DNA of 64,000 bases from Cyanophora paradoxa. Its lineage: Eukaryota; Glaucocystophyceae; Cyanophorales; Cyanophoraceae. The DNA lies in assembly GCA_004431415.1 (NCBI GenBank), contig QPMI01000179.1:62001-126000 (forward strand), in the 5' to 3' direction. Shown here piece by piece: positions 1 to 9,568 of the stretch; the first letter of the stretch is position 1, and every line of letters begins with the position of its first letter. Below the pieces are notes generated by a model. It ran no database searches and was not told the DNA's origin. It saw nothing but the letters and a program-made list of their open reading frames with translations. Both the position numbers and the translations under genes were made by a program.

Positions 1-420
1 GACAGAACTCTTTTTATCGCTATCTAATGAAGTCGAGTTATTTACAACAGAATCTGAAACTCTTTTACTTGAATCATCAAAAGAAGACTGGAGAACGGCT
101 TCGGACGCAGTGACATCTACTGAATCAGGACCCTTGTACTCAGAAGTGTGCACAAAACTTCCTTTCCCAGATGAGTCATAATTCAGCACCAGGTTGACAT
201 CACAGATTTCCGGCATGTTGTGGACAACTGATGTTTTACTCTTGCTTGGAACAAACCTGGCTAGCCGAGTACCTTCAGGTATTACTGCGGGTCCCCTGTC
301 AGACCTTGGATCGAGATTGACAAGCAATACCTTGATACGTCCTCCACGAGAATGAGCTGGGCCACCTGCCACATGGACAAACTCATTCTCGTTCCATTCT
401 CTAAAGTCATCAATGCAAGG
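1..420 (-). pseudogene. Gypsy pol fragment, protease-RT linker
   Basis: The minus strand is open from about 420 to the window edge with no start or stop, so this is an internal piece of a longer protein. The translated segment has a VLLVNLDPRSDRGPAVIPEG-type stretch followed by GTRLARFVP, then an acidic and serine-rich tail. The same order (a VSNLSNRFDEKPVLL-type stretch, GVRLATFIP, then a YD..GKG motif and TSEY) occurs in the Gypsy copy at the right end of the window (63483-64000, minus strand). In Ty3/Gypsy elements this spacer lies between retropepsin and reverse transcriptase. It is diverged enough to belong to a different subfamily. It stops near the 26-bp direct repeat at 415. Confidence 0.6.
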
Positions 421-440
421 GGGCGCTTCTAGATCTAGAG
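415..440. repeat. 26-bp direct repeat, left copy
   Basis: A 26-bp sequence ending in the palindrome-containing CTTCTAGATCTAGAG recurs at 3361-3385 with one G fewer in a G-run. The two copies bracket the 2.9-kb segment that carries the CxC...CxxC ORFs. They could be a long target-site duplication or the ends of a mobile cassette; the sequence does not decide. Confidence 0.6.
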
Positions 441-1016
441 CTAGCTGCCAGCTGCTTTAGCTAGCGCGCGTGCCCGCTTAGCGCTAGCCTGCCTAAGTAG
501 ATCTGTGCCGGCGCTGCCGTAGGCATGTTCAATATTAATTGATGAACGCATACACATTACTATTTGCAGCTGCGGCAGAGGTTGGGCGCCGTTCGGCTGT
601 GGTTGATGATCCGCCAGAAGCCCGGTGGCCTGAAGGTCCCGTGGTCGTCCAGCATGGCGTCAACGCGGCGGGCGCAGAGCAAAACTTACAGGCAGCGCTA
701 GCCGACAACACAAAAAAGCAATCTGAATCCGTGCACCACATGCCCCGACGCCCTAGGATGTAGTAGAAGAAGTACCATTCCTGTGCATCTTTTTCAATGT
801 ACTCCTTCTCCCCCTCTTGCCCTCGCTCTCCGAAATGTTCTCGCCAGCGTACTCACAAACGAACTGCGCCAAAACGGCTCAGCCGGGTGGATTGGCCACA
901 AGTGCACAGATCAATTCAAGCACCCGCCCCTCTTTGATAGGATCCAAGGCCCGCACCGCGTTGCCACGGCCGTCACTGGTCTTGAATATCTACATTTGAT
1001 GAGATAGCTTGCAAAG

Positions 1017-1298
1017 ATGCAGCGCGCGCCGCTAACCTCAAGCCCCGCCGTCGTTGCCATGGCCGGCGTGAGCCGCCGCGAGGGCTCGATGGCTCTATCG
1101 AGCTGCTCCTTCGGAACTTTGAATTCCTGCTGCCTGCTGGCGCGCCGCGTGCATCCGCCCCATGCTTGGAAAGTAACGATTCACGTACCCAGGCTTCGGC
1201 AAGTTGCCAAGCAGGCCATGAGTGATTCGGACTACGAGGACATGCCAGAGCTCGTCGCCGACCCGCAACCAGCTGCAGCTAGCGCTAGCGCTACGTGA
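1017..1298 (+). CDS. small ORF ending in an acidic MSDSDYEDMPELV segment
   Basis: A 93-codon ORF conserved in copy 2 (10911-11192) with two amino-acid changes (V/L and W/S). The second methionine, at about 1219, would start a short acidic peptide, MSDSDYEDMPELV, followed by an alanine-rich tail. That segment could be the N-terminal exon of the ORF at 1341. It is unrecognised. The start could be 1017 or 1219, and no promoter or splice signal decides it. Confidence 0.25.
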   Translation: MQRAPLTSSPAVVAMAGVSRREGSMALSSCSFGTLNSCCLLARRVHPPHAWKVTIHVPRLRQVAKQAMSDSDYEDMPELVADPQPAAASASAT

Positions 1299-1340
1299 CT
1301 GTGCCAGTTACTCGCCATCTATGTCCGGATCACGGACATC

Positions 1341-1640
1341 ATGAGTTACGTGACTTGGCCCAGTGAGCTGGGCAACAAGGAGAGGAAGGAGATGAAGGGC
1401 AAACAGCAGCATGACGTGCGCGTGCGGATCGTGGAGGTGCCAACTCTCCAGGAAGAATGCAAGTGTGGCCACCCCGAGGACAGCGACAACTACTTTTGTG
1501 ACGCGTGCTTGGAGCTGTTTCGTGCCTCCAGCGAGGTCTCCCCGATCCGCCTGCACCCTTGTATCGGCGCGCGCCACGCCCTTTGCTGCACTCACGCTGG
1601 CGTGGCTTGGTCCGCAGGTGGAGATCAAGATGACCAATAA
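1341..1640 (+). CDS. hypothetical protein with CxC-x10-CxxC motif
   Basis: A 99-residue ORF. Residues around 35-55 contain CKCGHPEDSDNYFCDAC, four cysteines in a CxC-x10-CxxC arrangement suited to binding one zinc ion. It is preceded by a basic, lysine-rich segment and the conserved EVPTLQEE. The same core appears in copy 2 (11235-11534) and, diverged, at 2654-2760, where PTLQE, the four cysteines, the DNY and the downstream LHP are retained. Retention of the cysteines in a diverged paralogue suggests the motif was once under selection. A 57-bp GT...AG stretch (1561-1617) could be an intron but its removal keeps frame and changes little. Function unknown. Confidence 0.4.
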   Translation: MSYVTWPSELGNKERKEMKGKQQHDVRVRIVEVPTLQEECKCGHPEDSDNYFCDACLELFRASSEVSPIRLHPCIGARHALCCTHAGVAWSAGGDQDDQ

Positions 1641-2431
1641 GGGCTGGGCCGCTTAGCCGGCCTGTAGCGGCGCCCGGCCCTGCCGTACCCTTTAGCGGCG
1701 CGCCATAGCCTGTAGCGATGCCCGGCCCTGTGTCTGACTTGAGAGGACTCGCCAGGCTGAGATATGACGGCGGCACGCGCTGCGGGCGGAGGGGGGATCC
1801 GGAGGGTTGGCGGGCGGCGTCGAGGCGCCAGCTAGGCGGCACGCGGTGCGCGACGCGTTGCAGGAGGCGCACGCTGTGGGCGGGCAGAGGGGGCGGCGCG
1901 ACTCAAAGGCACTTGAAGGACAGAGCGCTAGCAGAGCTGAACTCGCCGCCCGCGGCCTCCCCCAGGAGGCCGCCCAACCCACCCTCGACCATCCGCCGCG
2001 CCTCCCGCCACGGAGCCGAGGCGGCGCGCGCTTGCCGTGCCTGCACCCCGTCCGGCGAGCCTCCCTCCTCCCCCCTTCCCCCGCCCGGCGAGCCGCGGCG
2101 CTGCCCGCCGCACCCAGGAGGCTCGCCTGGCGTAGCGTGAGGCGCGGCGGGCGGTGACGCCGGTGTGGTTCGCCAAGGGTGGCGGGGTGGGGGCCCCATC
2201 CCTGAGGGGCCCCATCCCTTCCTGCCCAGTGCGAACCTGTACCTGCTGCCTTTTAGGGCATGTAAAGCACTCAAATGTCTCTCCTGTATAGCTTTCCCGA
2301 CCCCTGCAGAGCCTCCGCTGTGCACGTGACTGGGCGCCCTGCCTTTGCTGCTTTTTCTCTTTTGAGGGTCATGATCATGATCACGCAGACAAAATATTGA
2401 ACCACCAGCACGCGAATGAGTGACAAAATGA

Positions 2432-3183
2432 AACGAGAAGAAGCCGTATCCAGACCCGAAGAAGCTCAAGAAAGCCGTGGAAGACCCAGACTGGACAGAG
2501 GAAACGCCGGCCAAGAAAGGCAAGCAGCAGGAGCAAGCAACGCCGCCCAGCACCAACCCTGTGACGGGCCTGCTGACCCCTGCGGATCACAATATCGACT
2601 TTCTCGTGAACTGGGGTCCCATCAAGCTTGACCAAGGCCCGCTTCACACGCCGTACCAGTGCAAGCGCGTGAGCGTGGAGATTCCAACTCTCCAGGAAGA
2701 CTGTGAGTGCGGCAAGCCCAAGGACGGCGACAACTACGTTTGCCACGCGTGCATGGACCTGCTCTGTGCCTTCTGTGAGGTCGCCCCGGTCTGCCTGCAC
2801 CCTTCTTATCGGCGCGCGGCGCGCCCTTTGCTGCACTCCGAGGCTCATGCTGGCTTGGCTCGATCTGCAGGTGGAGATCAAAATGACCGCAAAGGGCTAG
2901 GGCGCTTTTGTGACTGCCTACATGCCGCCGCACTCGAAGATCGGCCCCTACATGGGGACGGTCTATCCTATGTCCAAGAAATCGGTGCACATTGTCGCTC
3001 GTGCATGAGCTTGCCAGCGATTCGCTCGGGGCCATGGCTACGCTGACGCTTGAGCTGCAGGCAATCCTCAAAGCCTACAATGAGCAGAACAAGAAGCCGG
3101 CCCTGATGATGCTGGATGAGGATAACTACATCAATGCCGGGGCTGTTGGCCCCAATGGCATCCAGAAAGTCGAGGAGATCACT
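2432..3183 (+). pseudogene. diverged paralogue of the CxC...CxxC gene, frame-broken
   Basis: The frame opens after a stop at 2429. It reads a lysine-rich segment, a TPADHNIDFLVNWGP stretch, and then the paralogous core with CECGKPKDGDNYVCHAC (about 2701-2751). Further coding-like pieces follow in other frames: VEIKMTAKG (2871-2897), FVTAYMPPHSKIGPYMGTVY (from 2908) and a helical segment with a conserved-looking DEDNYINAGAVGPNG ending at a stop at 3184-3186. The need for several frame changes indicates either introns or decay. It lies directly after the duplicated segment but is absent from copy 2. No family is recognised. Confidence 0.4.
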
Positions 3184-3360
3184 TAGAACTACCGCTCCTT
3201 GGTCGGGGTGCGTTGCCCTGCCCTTGCTGCACGCTATACCTATCACGTGCACAGTATAGCGCTATGGCCGCTTATTAATATTGCAATTGGGCGCCGGCAC
3301 ACCGCATACAGGGCACCAAGGAGGACGAGGAGGTGTGCCTCTGCGGTGGCGGTGCCAAGT

Positions 3361-3385
3361 GCAAGGGGCGCTTCTAGATCTAGAG
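3361..3385. repeat. 25-bp direct repeat, right copy
   Basis: Right-hand partner of 415-440. It ends in TCTAGATCTAGAG and runs directly into a (GA)n tract at 3382-3395. Confidence 0.6.
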
Positions 3386-3650
3386 AGAGAGAGAGAGCAA
3401 GTAAAAGACACGCCCACGCCAGCAAGACTGGGTATGACAGAACCGCAGAGGCCCCTAAAGGAGCTTGCAAGGCTCTGTCAGGGACCCACTAGCAGTGGGT
3501 AGTGATGAGAGATGCTCTCGAAAACCTGCGAAAGACAAGCTGCACAAGGTCCCTACCCGAGCCGTAGGGCCCCCATGCAATGACAAAGCCCTAACTTCCT
3601 GAACCGACCTGCTCCCTAACAGGCCGGACAGGGTGTTAGGGATGAGGGGT
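3386..3650 (-). mobile_element. SINE-like element, inverted relative to 41335-41598
   Basis: About 265 bp match the reverse complement of 41335-41598, including AGCAGTGGGTAGTGATGAGA and the hairpin-capable CCCTAACA...TGTTAGGG end. On the minus strand the element begins at that hairpin and ends in GTGTCTTTTACTTGC followed by (CT)n. That tail resembles the 3' tail of the LINE at 4141 (GTGTCTTATACATACTC then (TTC)n). Shared 3' tails are the usual mark of a SINE mobilised by a LINE. No ORF and no convincing tRNA-type A and B boxes are seen, so the class is inferred. Confidence 0.5.
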
Positions 3651-4129
3651 GTGGGGGGGAAACCTGGAAGAACATTCGGGAAAACTGGACAAATAAGCCC
3701 AAAAGCAGTATTAAAATATGCAGAAAGCGCAAAAACAAACAGGAGAACACTATTTAAATTTGGTAGAGAAAAAGAGATGAAGCAAAAGACAGAAGCAAAA
3801 GACACGCCCGTGGACTGGGGTTGCAGGGTACGCCAACATTGCAGAAGCCCCTAGTTTCATTTGGTAGCCCACACCGGAAGGAGCAAGGGGACAGTCAGAG
3901 AGATACTAGAATGAGCAAGGAGTGCCACAAAGATACTGTTCCTTGTGGAAGGGCGAATCAAGAAGGAAGGGGCTAAGCGGCTAGATCTCTAGAAATAACG
4001 CGACAACTGAGTTTGTGCAAGGGCAAACGGCTGGCAAGTAAAGTCAATGGAAAAGAAAGGCAATAACGCCGTGAAAAGATTTGCCCAGGAAGGAAGGAAC
4101 AAAGCAGCGACAGAATTTAGAAGATGGAG
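3651..4129. other. non-coding; contains a further tail-like remnant
   Basis: No gene is seen. On the minus strand 3806-3770 reads GGCGTGTCTTTTGCTTC followed by TTTCTCTACC-type pyrimidine-rich sequence, another relative of the LINE/SINE tail. A second CTAGATCTCTAG palindrome lies near 3982-3994. ACAACTGAG, the core of the LINE target site, occurs at about 4002. Confidence 0.4.
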
Positions 4130-4140
4130 CAACAACTGAG
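4130..4140. repeat. LINE target-site duplication, left (CAACAACTGAG)
   Basis: Perfect 11-bp match to 9558-9568, directly outside the (CTT)n tail of the LINE. A third copy at 9699-9709 leaves open a second insertion at the same site. Confidence 0.65.
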
Positions 4141-4406
4141 AAGAAGAAGAAGAGTATGTATAAGACACGCCCAAGCCGGTTGTGCGGTTTTGACGAAAGG
4201 CGAAGGACCCGAAGGCCCGAAGCACAATCGACAGTGAACCAACCAGACAAGGGTAGTGGCGGCGCAGACGGGCGCCTATACAGTTCACCATGTATGCCCC
4301 GGCGGTCCGGCGCTCATACACGCAAACCTGGAAAACAATCGGCGAAATCCCAATGCGGGCCTCTTCCTAATGCCGGCCTGGGGTATTCCCGATCCTGTTT
4401 AGAGCT

Positions 4407-5880
4407 TTAAACCCCAGTCGAGGAGAGAAATTGAAGGTCCATGGCATCAGCTTCAGCATCATAGTCAATGAGCACCACAGGAGAACCCGAATCATCACTG
4501 AGAACTGAAAGGTCAGCAGGAGAGGAAAGATGCAAACGTTTAACGGAAGGAAGAAAAGATGGGTCAATAGTACCGTCTGGGTAACCATAGGCATCCGAGA
4601 GGCAAGGAGGAGCAGGGGTAGAGGGTCGACGGCGCTTCAGGTTGAAATCAGGAGCCAAGACAGGATCAGTGTCCATAGGAACAGAGGAAGAAGGAAGAGA
4701 CGACGAATGGCCCCCAACATTGGGAGCATCCGCAGTAATATCAGCAGCAATTTCAGGGAAGAAAGAAATAAAGCTTCAAGTTCGGGATCAAGGAGGTCAA
4801 TAATAACTTGAGGAGAGAGCGGAGGCGAGCTGGGATCATCAGCATCATCATCGAGAACGCCAGGAGCTGGCGCAGGAGGGTCCAAAGCATCGACACGGCG
4901 ACGGCGAAGAGGCGGCTCGTCCTCAGTGTCAAAGTCCGGCGGGGGTGAGGGGAGTGTGAGAGGGCGAAGGAGACGGAGGAAGTAGAGGGTCAGGAGCAGG
5001 AGCAGGGTCCGGTGCCTCAGGAGGGTCGTCGTCATCCGAAGAGGAGCTTGTAGAAGAATCATCAGGTTCATCAGGGCCAGGTCGGAAAGCTCTGAGGAGT
5101 CTGATCCAGTGTCAGGGGAGGATTCATAGCCTTCAAGATCCTCTTTTTCGAGCCGCTGCAATAGAACAGGCCGTGCACTGGCATAGGCAAACTGAGCAAC
5201 AAGGAGCTAGGAGCTAAATCGGGGCTAGGGGCAGGCTGAGTGATATGCTCGCAGTGCTCAAAAGAGGCTAGGGTATGGTCATAAGCACGAGCCGCGTCCA
5301 AGAGGTTAGAACAAAACGAAGAGTGAGATGGGTCAGCTGTAGAGATGAAACGGAAGTCCCCACGGACGTAAGTAGCTTTGAAACGAGGTAAACGGCGAGG
5401 AAGCATGTCCATAAAATCGTCGAGCTCGCGAAACAGGGCAGACATCAGAGTGGCCGTCTTCAAACCGGTTTTGGAGGAAGGCGTAAGGGGCAGCTGTATG
5501 TCAGGGTCCATCGCAAACGTAGCAGCAGCTTCAGAGCGACCTGTACGATAGGCCAGAGAATACGAGCGGAAAATGACGTGCAGACCAAGAATCCGAACAA
5601 CCTGCCACTCCCAGTTCTGCAAAAACATCCAAGTATCAGAGAAACGGACCGAGCCAGTGAGCAGCCAGGCAACGAATCGTGCAGAAGGAATGGGCATCGG
5701 CTGGAGCTGCAGGGCATGGAAGATAAGCGACCAAAACTGCTGCACTACGGGGCAAAGAGCAAAGACGTGCAGTGCGTTGCAGTACCGGTGGCAGACCGGA
5801 CATAGCGAAGAGAGAAGCTCACTGTCAAGCAAATTCGCCGAAGCGGGACGCTGAAGATCACGCGCAGCCATAGCAGCCAT
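4407..5880 (-). pseudogene. LINE ORF2 C-terminal region with zinc finger and acidic tail
   Basis: On the minus strand from 5880 the product has CPVCHRYCNALHVFALCP (about 5785-5840), a CCHC finger of the zf-RVT kind found at the end of LINE reverse-transcriptase proteins. About 200 residues of mixed helix follow. From about 5160 the reading moves through frames that are rich in Asp, Ser and Pro and contain RRRR-type basic patches (4637-5161, then 4407-4676), ending with a stop near 4407. The 3' UTR then runs to the tail at 4141. Frame changes at about 5080 and 4660 are probably decay. Confidence 0.5.
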
Positions 5881-7357
5881 GCGGGACGATGTGCGGAGGG
5901 TGTTGTAGCGCAGAGCAAAGTAGCCGTCAAGGACGCGCTGCGTGAGAGCGTAGCGCAGGTCGGGATAACCGTATTGAACCAGGGGAAGCGATCGGTGCGA
6001 GCATCGTAGCCTGGCGGCCAGAGGAACTTAGGAGAGAGATCAGCACGCCACTTAGTCTCAGCGGTCGTCGGCGCCATGAAAGCGTGGGAGGAGAGGTACT
6101 TGTACACGTCGTGAACCGTGAAACGCGACGGGGCAGCAGGCAGCTTGTACGCAACCGACTTAGAGAGGCGCAGCTCTTCCTTTGAGCGATCGCTGATGTT
6201 CTCGCGGTCAGAGTAGAACGCAAACGTACGGGAAGACGACGGTGGCAGCGGACGGAGTGCAAGGTCGGAAAGCTGCAACGACTTCATGAGGAACCGGACG
6301 AGTGCGGGCATGGAGGACAACTTGCAAGCGTTCTTAACAAGGCTAAGCGCATGCGCAGGCACGGGAATGAAGTCGATCGCACGGGCCGCGGGCCGGATCG
6401 CAAGCACATCGGGAGGGCAACGGGACTGTCAATCGAAACATTGCAGGGCACGTCAATCTCATGGAAAGCGAGCTGTGTGTCAGGAAGAAGGCGAACGCGA
6501 CAGAGAGCTACTCCCTGGAGCGAGACGCGCTCAGCAGCAAGTTTCGAGAAAGGGCCGATAGCGAGACCTCCAGGTTCGTGTTTCCAGTCTGCAGTTTTAC
6601 CACAACGCCAAACCTCTTGCGCAAGTCGATTATTGAGCGCATGCAGCTGGTCGCGCAGTTGCTCGGGATAGGAGGGCTCGACATAGAGGGTATGTTCTCC
6701 AGAGAAATCCCAAATTTGATAGTTGAAACGGAAGCCGAGACGGAAAAGCAGCGAAAATGTGAAGTCACGCTCATAGTACGTGTCTTTCTTATACCAGGGG
6801 TGCATGATCGGCATACGCAGGAAATCCCAAGCGCAGCAGGGCTTCTTGACATCGAAAATAGTCCGCCAAGCTTCGAAGATGGCAAAGAACGGGTCAGCAG
6901 GCGGAGGCCACAGTGGTTTCACCAGGCGATCAGTCCTGTTGAGAAAAGGAAGCCAGAGCCCGAAACCACCATTCTCCGTGAAAGCCTCAATAATTTCTCG
7001 ACCAGGAAGAGCTGCCGGGGAAGCAAGCCACGATTCCAAAGAGTTTGCGGCAAAGGCCAGCTGGAAGTGTTCAGGGGAGGGTGCTCCGAGACCACCGAGA
7101 GATACAGGCCGACACGAAGCAGTGGTCATGCCCTGATGGGGTAAGATGAACGCATCAGAATTCGAAGAACGCTTCCAGACGAAGGTCTGTAGGGATTTTG
7201 AGATAGCCCGGAGAATAAGAGGGGGTGCTGGAACTGCCCGAATATAGAAGCTCAATACGCCCTGACAGAAGGCATAGGCTATGCGACCCCGTCCAAGAAG
7301 GGAGGACTGGAAATCAACAGCTGTCTCCGTAAAGAAGGTCGCTTTATACTGAATCAT
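5745..7357 (-). pseudogene. LINE ORF2 region between RT and zinc finger
   Basis: Two overlapping minus-strand frames (7357-6284 and 6407-5745) make up the post-RT region of the LINE polyprotein. The first contains LLGRGRIAYAFCQGVLSFYI, which is also found in the fragment at 23640-23740, followed by LGGLGAPSPEHFQLAF, the conserved block that follows the thumb in many LINE RTs. A frameshift near 6300-6400 separates it from the segment leading to the zinc finger. Family-level assignment is firm; the subfamily is not. Confidence 0.55.
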
Positions 7358-7477
7358 GTTCCATGATTGATGATGCTCACGATCAAGAAGGAGCTGATGC
7401 GGGAAACCCAGCTGCTTATGGCAGGCGGGTCGAGCTCAGAGGCGCGAAGAACAGGGAAAGGCAGGGGATCAGCAGGA

Positions 7478-8443
7478 TCAAGATCCAAAGATGAGGAGCA
7501 GGTTCCTGAGGACGATTGCAAGAGATTTCTCCATAGATAAATGCTGACCAGAGAGAGGTTTAAAAGAGCCAAAACGTGCATGGATAGCCAAGAGGGAGTC
7601 ACGCAGAGATAGCCCCTGGGCGCGGAGCAGGAACAGTTGATAAATATCGTCAGCAAACTGGACAAGGGGGTGCCAACAGGGCGGGTATATCAGTGAGCGA
7701 AAGCAAGAGAGAACGTAGAGGGCTGATCGAGAGAATGAAAGAAACTGGGCTCCAGGGACCACCTTGAATGGTGCCCACAAGACGTGAGAAAACAGAAGAG
7801 AAGAGCCCATTCGCAAATACACGTGCACGGAGGGAGCTCTAGGGTTGTACAAGCAGTGATGCATCCGTCGGATAAGCCAGGGCCACTGTTGAACATGGAG
7901 AACGAGCGCCATAATAACCCAGAGCAACAGATCGTAGGCAGACTTGAGATCCGAGTCGAACCCAATAACACAATCATAATTGGCGTAGCGGATGCGTGTA
8001 TACGTGGCCAGCACTGCAAAGATGTTTTTATGAACATCCCGACCTTGTACAAATCCAAACTGATCTTCAGGAATGATGAGTTGCAAGATTGGATTGGCTA
8101 GCGTAACCATAGTCCGCTCAAAAAGGCGCAGGAGCGTGTTAGAGACTCCAATAGGTCGGTATTTCGAGGCATCAGTGGGTAGGCCAGCCCGTTTCCAGAT
8201 GAAAGTATAGGTCAAGTCACGCATAAAATCAGGAAGGAAGCCTTGAAAAGCAACCTTCTGGAAGTAGGCAGCCAGGAAAACAGACCAAGGTTTAATGTGC
8301 ATCTTAAAGACACCAACGGGTATCCCATCCGGGCCTGGCGCCCCATGGGCATATGCTTTACTGATGGAAAAAGCTACGTCATCAGGTGAGATTTTAGACT
8401 GGGTGCGCCAGGCAGGAGGGACCGTGCCCTGAACATGAGGCAA
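7478..8443 (-). pseudogene. LINE reverse transcriptase domain
   Basis: A 321-codon minus-strand frame with the ordered motifs of a non-LTR reverse transcriptase: GAPGPDGIPVGVFK, DASKYRPIGVSNTLLRLFER, QFGFVQGRDVHKN, the motif-A stretch GFDSDLKSAYD with the first catalytic aspartate, and FADD (about 7646-7657) with the catalytic pair. It copies element RNA at a nicked chromosomal site (target-primed reverse transcription). The frame is interrupted at its end near 7478 and continues in another frame (7665-7354), so this copy is not functional as it stands. Confidence 0.85.
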
Positions 8444-8574
8444 GAGGTCGTCCCCAAATTGCTGAATGAAAGCAGCAGCGGAAGGATTATCCTGGGCAGC
8501 AGGAAGGGGATATCAACAGTAGGGTCCTCGGGGGTTCAGGAGGGGGCAGAGAGAGTCGAGGATAGAGGTCTGAG

Positions 8575-8982
8575 TCAACAGGAAAGCAGGGGTAGGAGCG
8601 CCCAGTTCTTCAAGCTTCCTAGCCAAATAGTTCGCAACCGCGGCAGGCTCAACAGCGACAGCAGTGGAACCATCCGAGGTGAAGTGCAGTGGCGGGGAAC
8701 AACGGAGGAGGGCTTGGCGAGCCGCGCCCAGTCGCGCTTAGAGCCGCTTTCAAACGTGAGCCGGTGCTGAAGTCTAGCGAGCTGGCGATTGTTGAGAGAG
8801 ACCTTCTTCTGAAGTTCGCGCAGGGATTCAAGCCTCTGGGTGCGCTCGCGGTACAGCGCGACAGCATCGGAGCCGGGCGGCAAGCGGTAGATCTTCACCT
8901 CGACATCGCCCAGCGCCTTGTACGCCGCGCGCTCATGCGTGTATAGCTTGCTTATCACATGTGCTCTGTGTTTACGTGCCAT
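8575..8982 (-). pseudogene. LINE spacer between endonuclease and RT
   Basis: A 135-codon frame that is basic and helical, with a coiled-coil-like stretch (residues about 40-75, rich in Leu, Glu, Arg and Gln). This is the usual linker between the endonuclease and the fingers of the RT in LINE ORF2. It ends at a frame break before the RT segment. Confidence 0.45.
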
Positions 8983-9041
8983 TTTGCAGAGCCGCTTACA
9001 GAATGCGCGCCATGTGTCATCAAAGGCGGCAGCATCAACAA

Positions 9042-9563
9042 CTACCCATTGTCCCCACGTTCTTGCAGGACAGTGTTCAGGAACTGAGTTAAGTGCGTTT
9101 CCGTACGCTTGCGCAGAGCTGGGTCAAGACAGACTGGGTCGCCGCGCTGAGAGTACTGTCCAGGCAGGTTGCTGACAAAATCGTACGGGAACGCTTGCAC
9201 GCGGGACCGGGGCGAGTGACGGTGCACACGAGGGCCTGAAAAGGAGAGAACAACAATACGGTGGTCAAGCTGAAGATGGAGCGCATCAGACGGCGCTAGG
9301 AGCGAGTACGTGGCAAGGCGGCGCTGGAACCACTTGGTTGCAAGAGCAAAGTCGAGGCGCGAGTTAACAGCTTTAAGGCTAACAATGCGCGAATAAGTTG
9401 GGGCGAAAGCAGATGCAGGCTCGCCGGCAGGAGGCGGCGGAGCATGGTTCGCAAGATCATCAAGCTGGTGGAAGGTCATCGTTGTGCGAAGGTACGAGCG
9501 CTGCAGGGAATTAGGCTTTGGAGTGCGGTGATTCCAGTCTCCGATAAGAAGCATAGGCAACAA
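9042..9563 (-). pseudogene. LINE apurinic-type endonuclease, C-terminal half
   Basis: The minus-strand product starts at LLIGDWN (GDWN at 9531-9542), the GDxN motif of exonuclease-endonuclease-phosphatase nucleases. It continues with SRLDFALATKWF (the RxD motif) and LDHRIVVLSF, which corresponds to the SDH catalytic histidine block with L replacing S. These residues cut the target DNA to prime reverse transcription. The N-terminal half (the N and E metal-binding motifs) is absent because the element is 5'-truncated at 9557. Confidence 0.7.
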
Positions 9564-9568
9564 CTGAG
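9558..9568. repeat. LINE target-site duplication, right (CAACAACTGAG)
   Basis: Abuts the truncated 5' end of the LINE and matches 4130-4140 exactly. Confidence 0.65.

Larger units (their letters stand above)
448..2433 (+). repeat. 2-kb segmental duplication, copy 1
   Basis: This segment matches 10342-12330 at a constant offset of 9894 bp, changing to 9897 after a small replacement near 2195-2205. Only scattered substitutions separate the copies, so the duplication is recent. Homology begins at CCAGCTGCTTTAGC and ends just after ATGAGTGACAAAATGAAA. The first half is moderately GC-rich with small ORFs (for example 539-763 and 817-999). 1640-2220 is very GC-rich, with CGGCGCCCGGCC-like blocks and no credible gene. 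The last part holds a TCATGATCATGATCA palindrome near 2368. Confidence 0.9.
4141..9557 (-). mobile_element. 5'-truncated non-LTR retrotransposon (LINE, APE type)
   Basis: The minus strand encodes, in order, the C-terminal half of an apurinic-type endonuclease, a spacer, a reverse transcriptase with FADD, a long C-terminal region with a CCHC finger, and an acidic tail. The element stops inside the endonuclease at 9557, typical 5' truncation. Its 3' end is a (CTT)n-type tail at 4141-4153, preceded on the minus strand by GTGTCTTATACATACTC. CAACAACTGAG occurs immediately outside both ends (4130-4140 and 9558-9568), consistent with an 11-bp target-site duplication. Several frame changes show that it is no longer intact. 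A related fragment lies at 23373-23752. Confidence 0.8.

Noticed and set aside
1561-1617. 57-bp GT...AG intron in the CxC...CxxC ORF
   Set aside because: Its length is a multiple of three, removal does not improve the protein, and the paralogue lacks the GT.
1640-2220. GC-rich ORFs of 95-217 codons on both strands
   Set aside because: All six frames are open because of GC content; products are Arg/Pro/Ala-rich low complexity with no motif.
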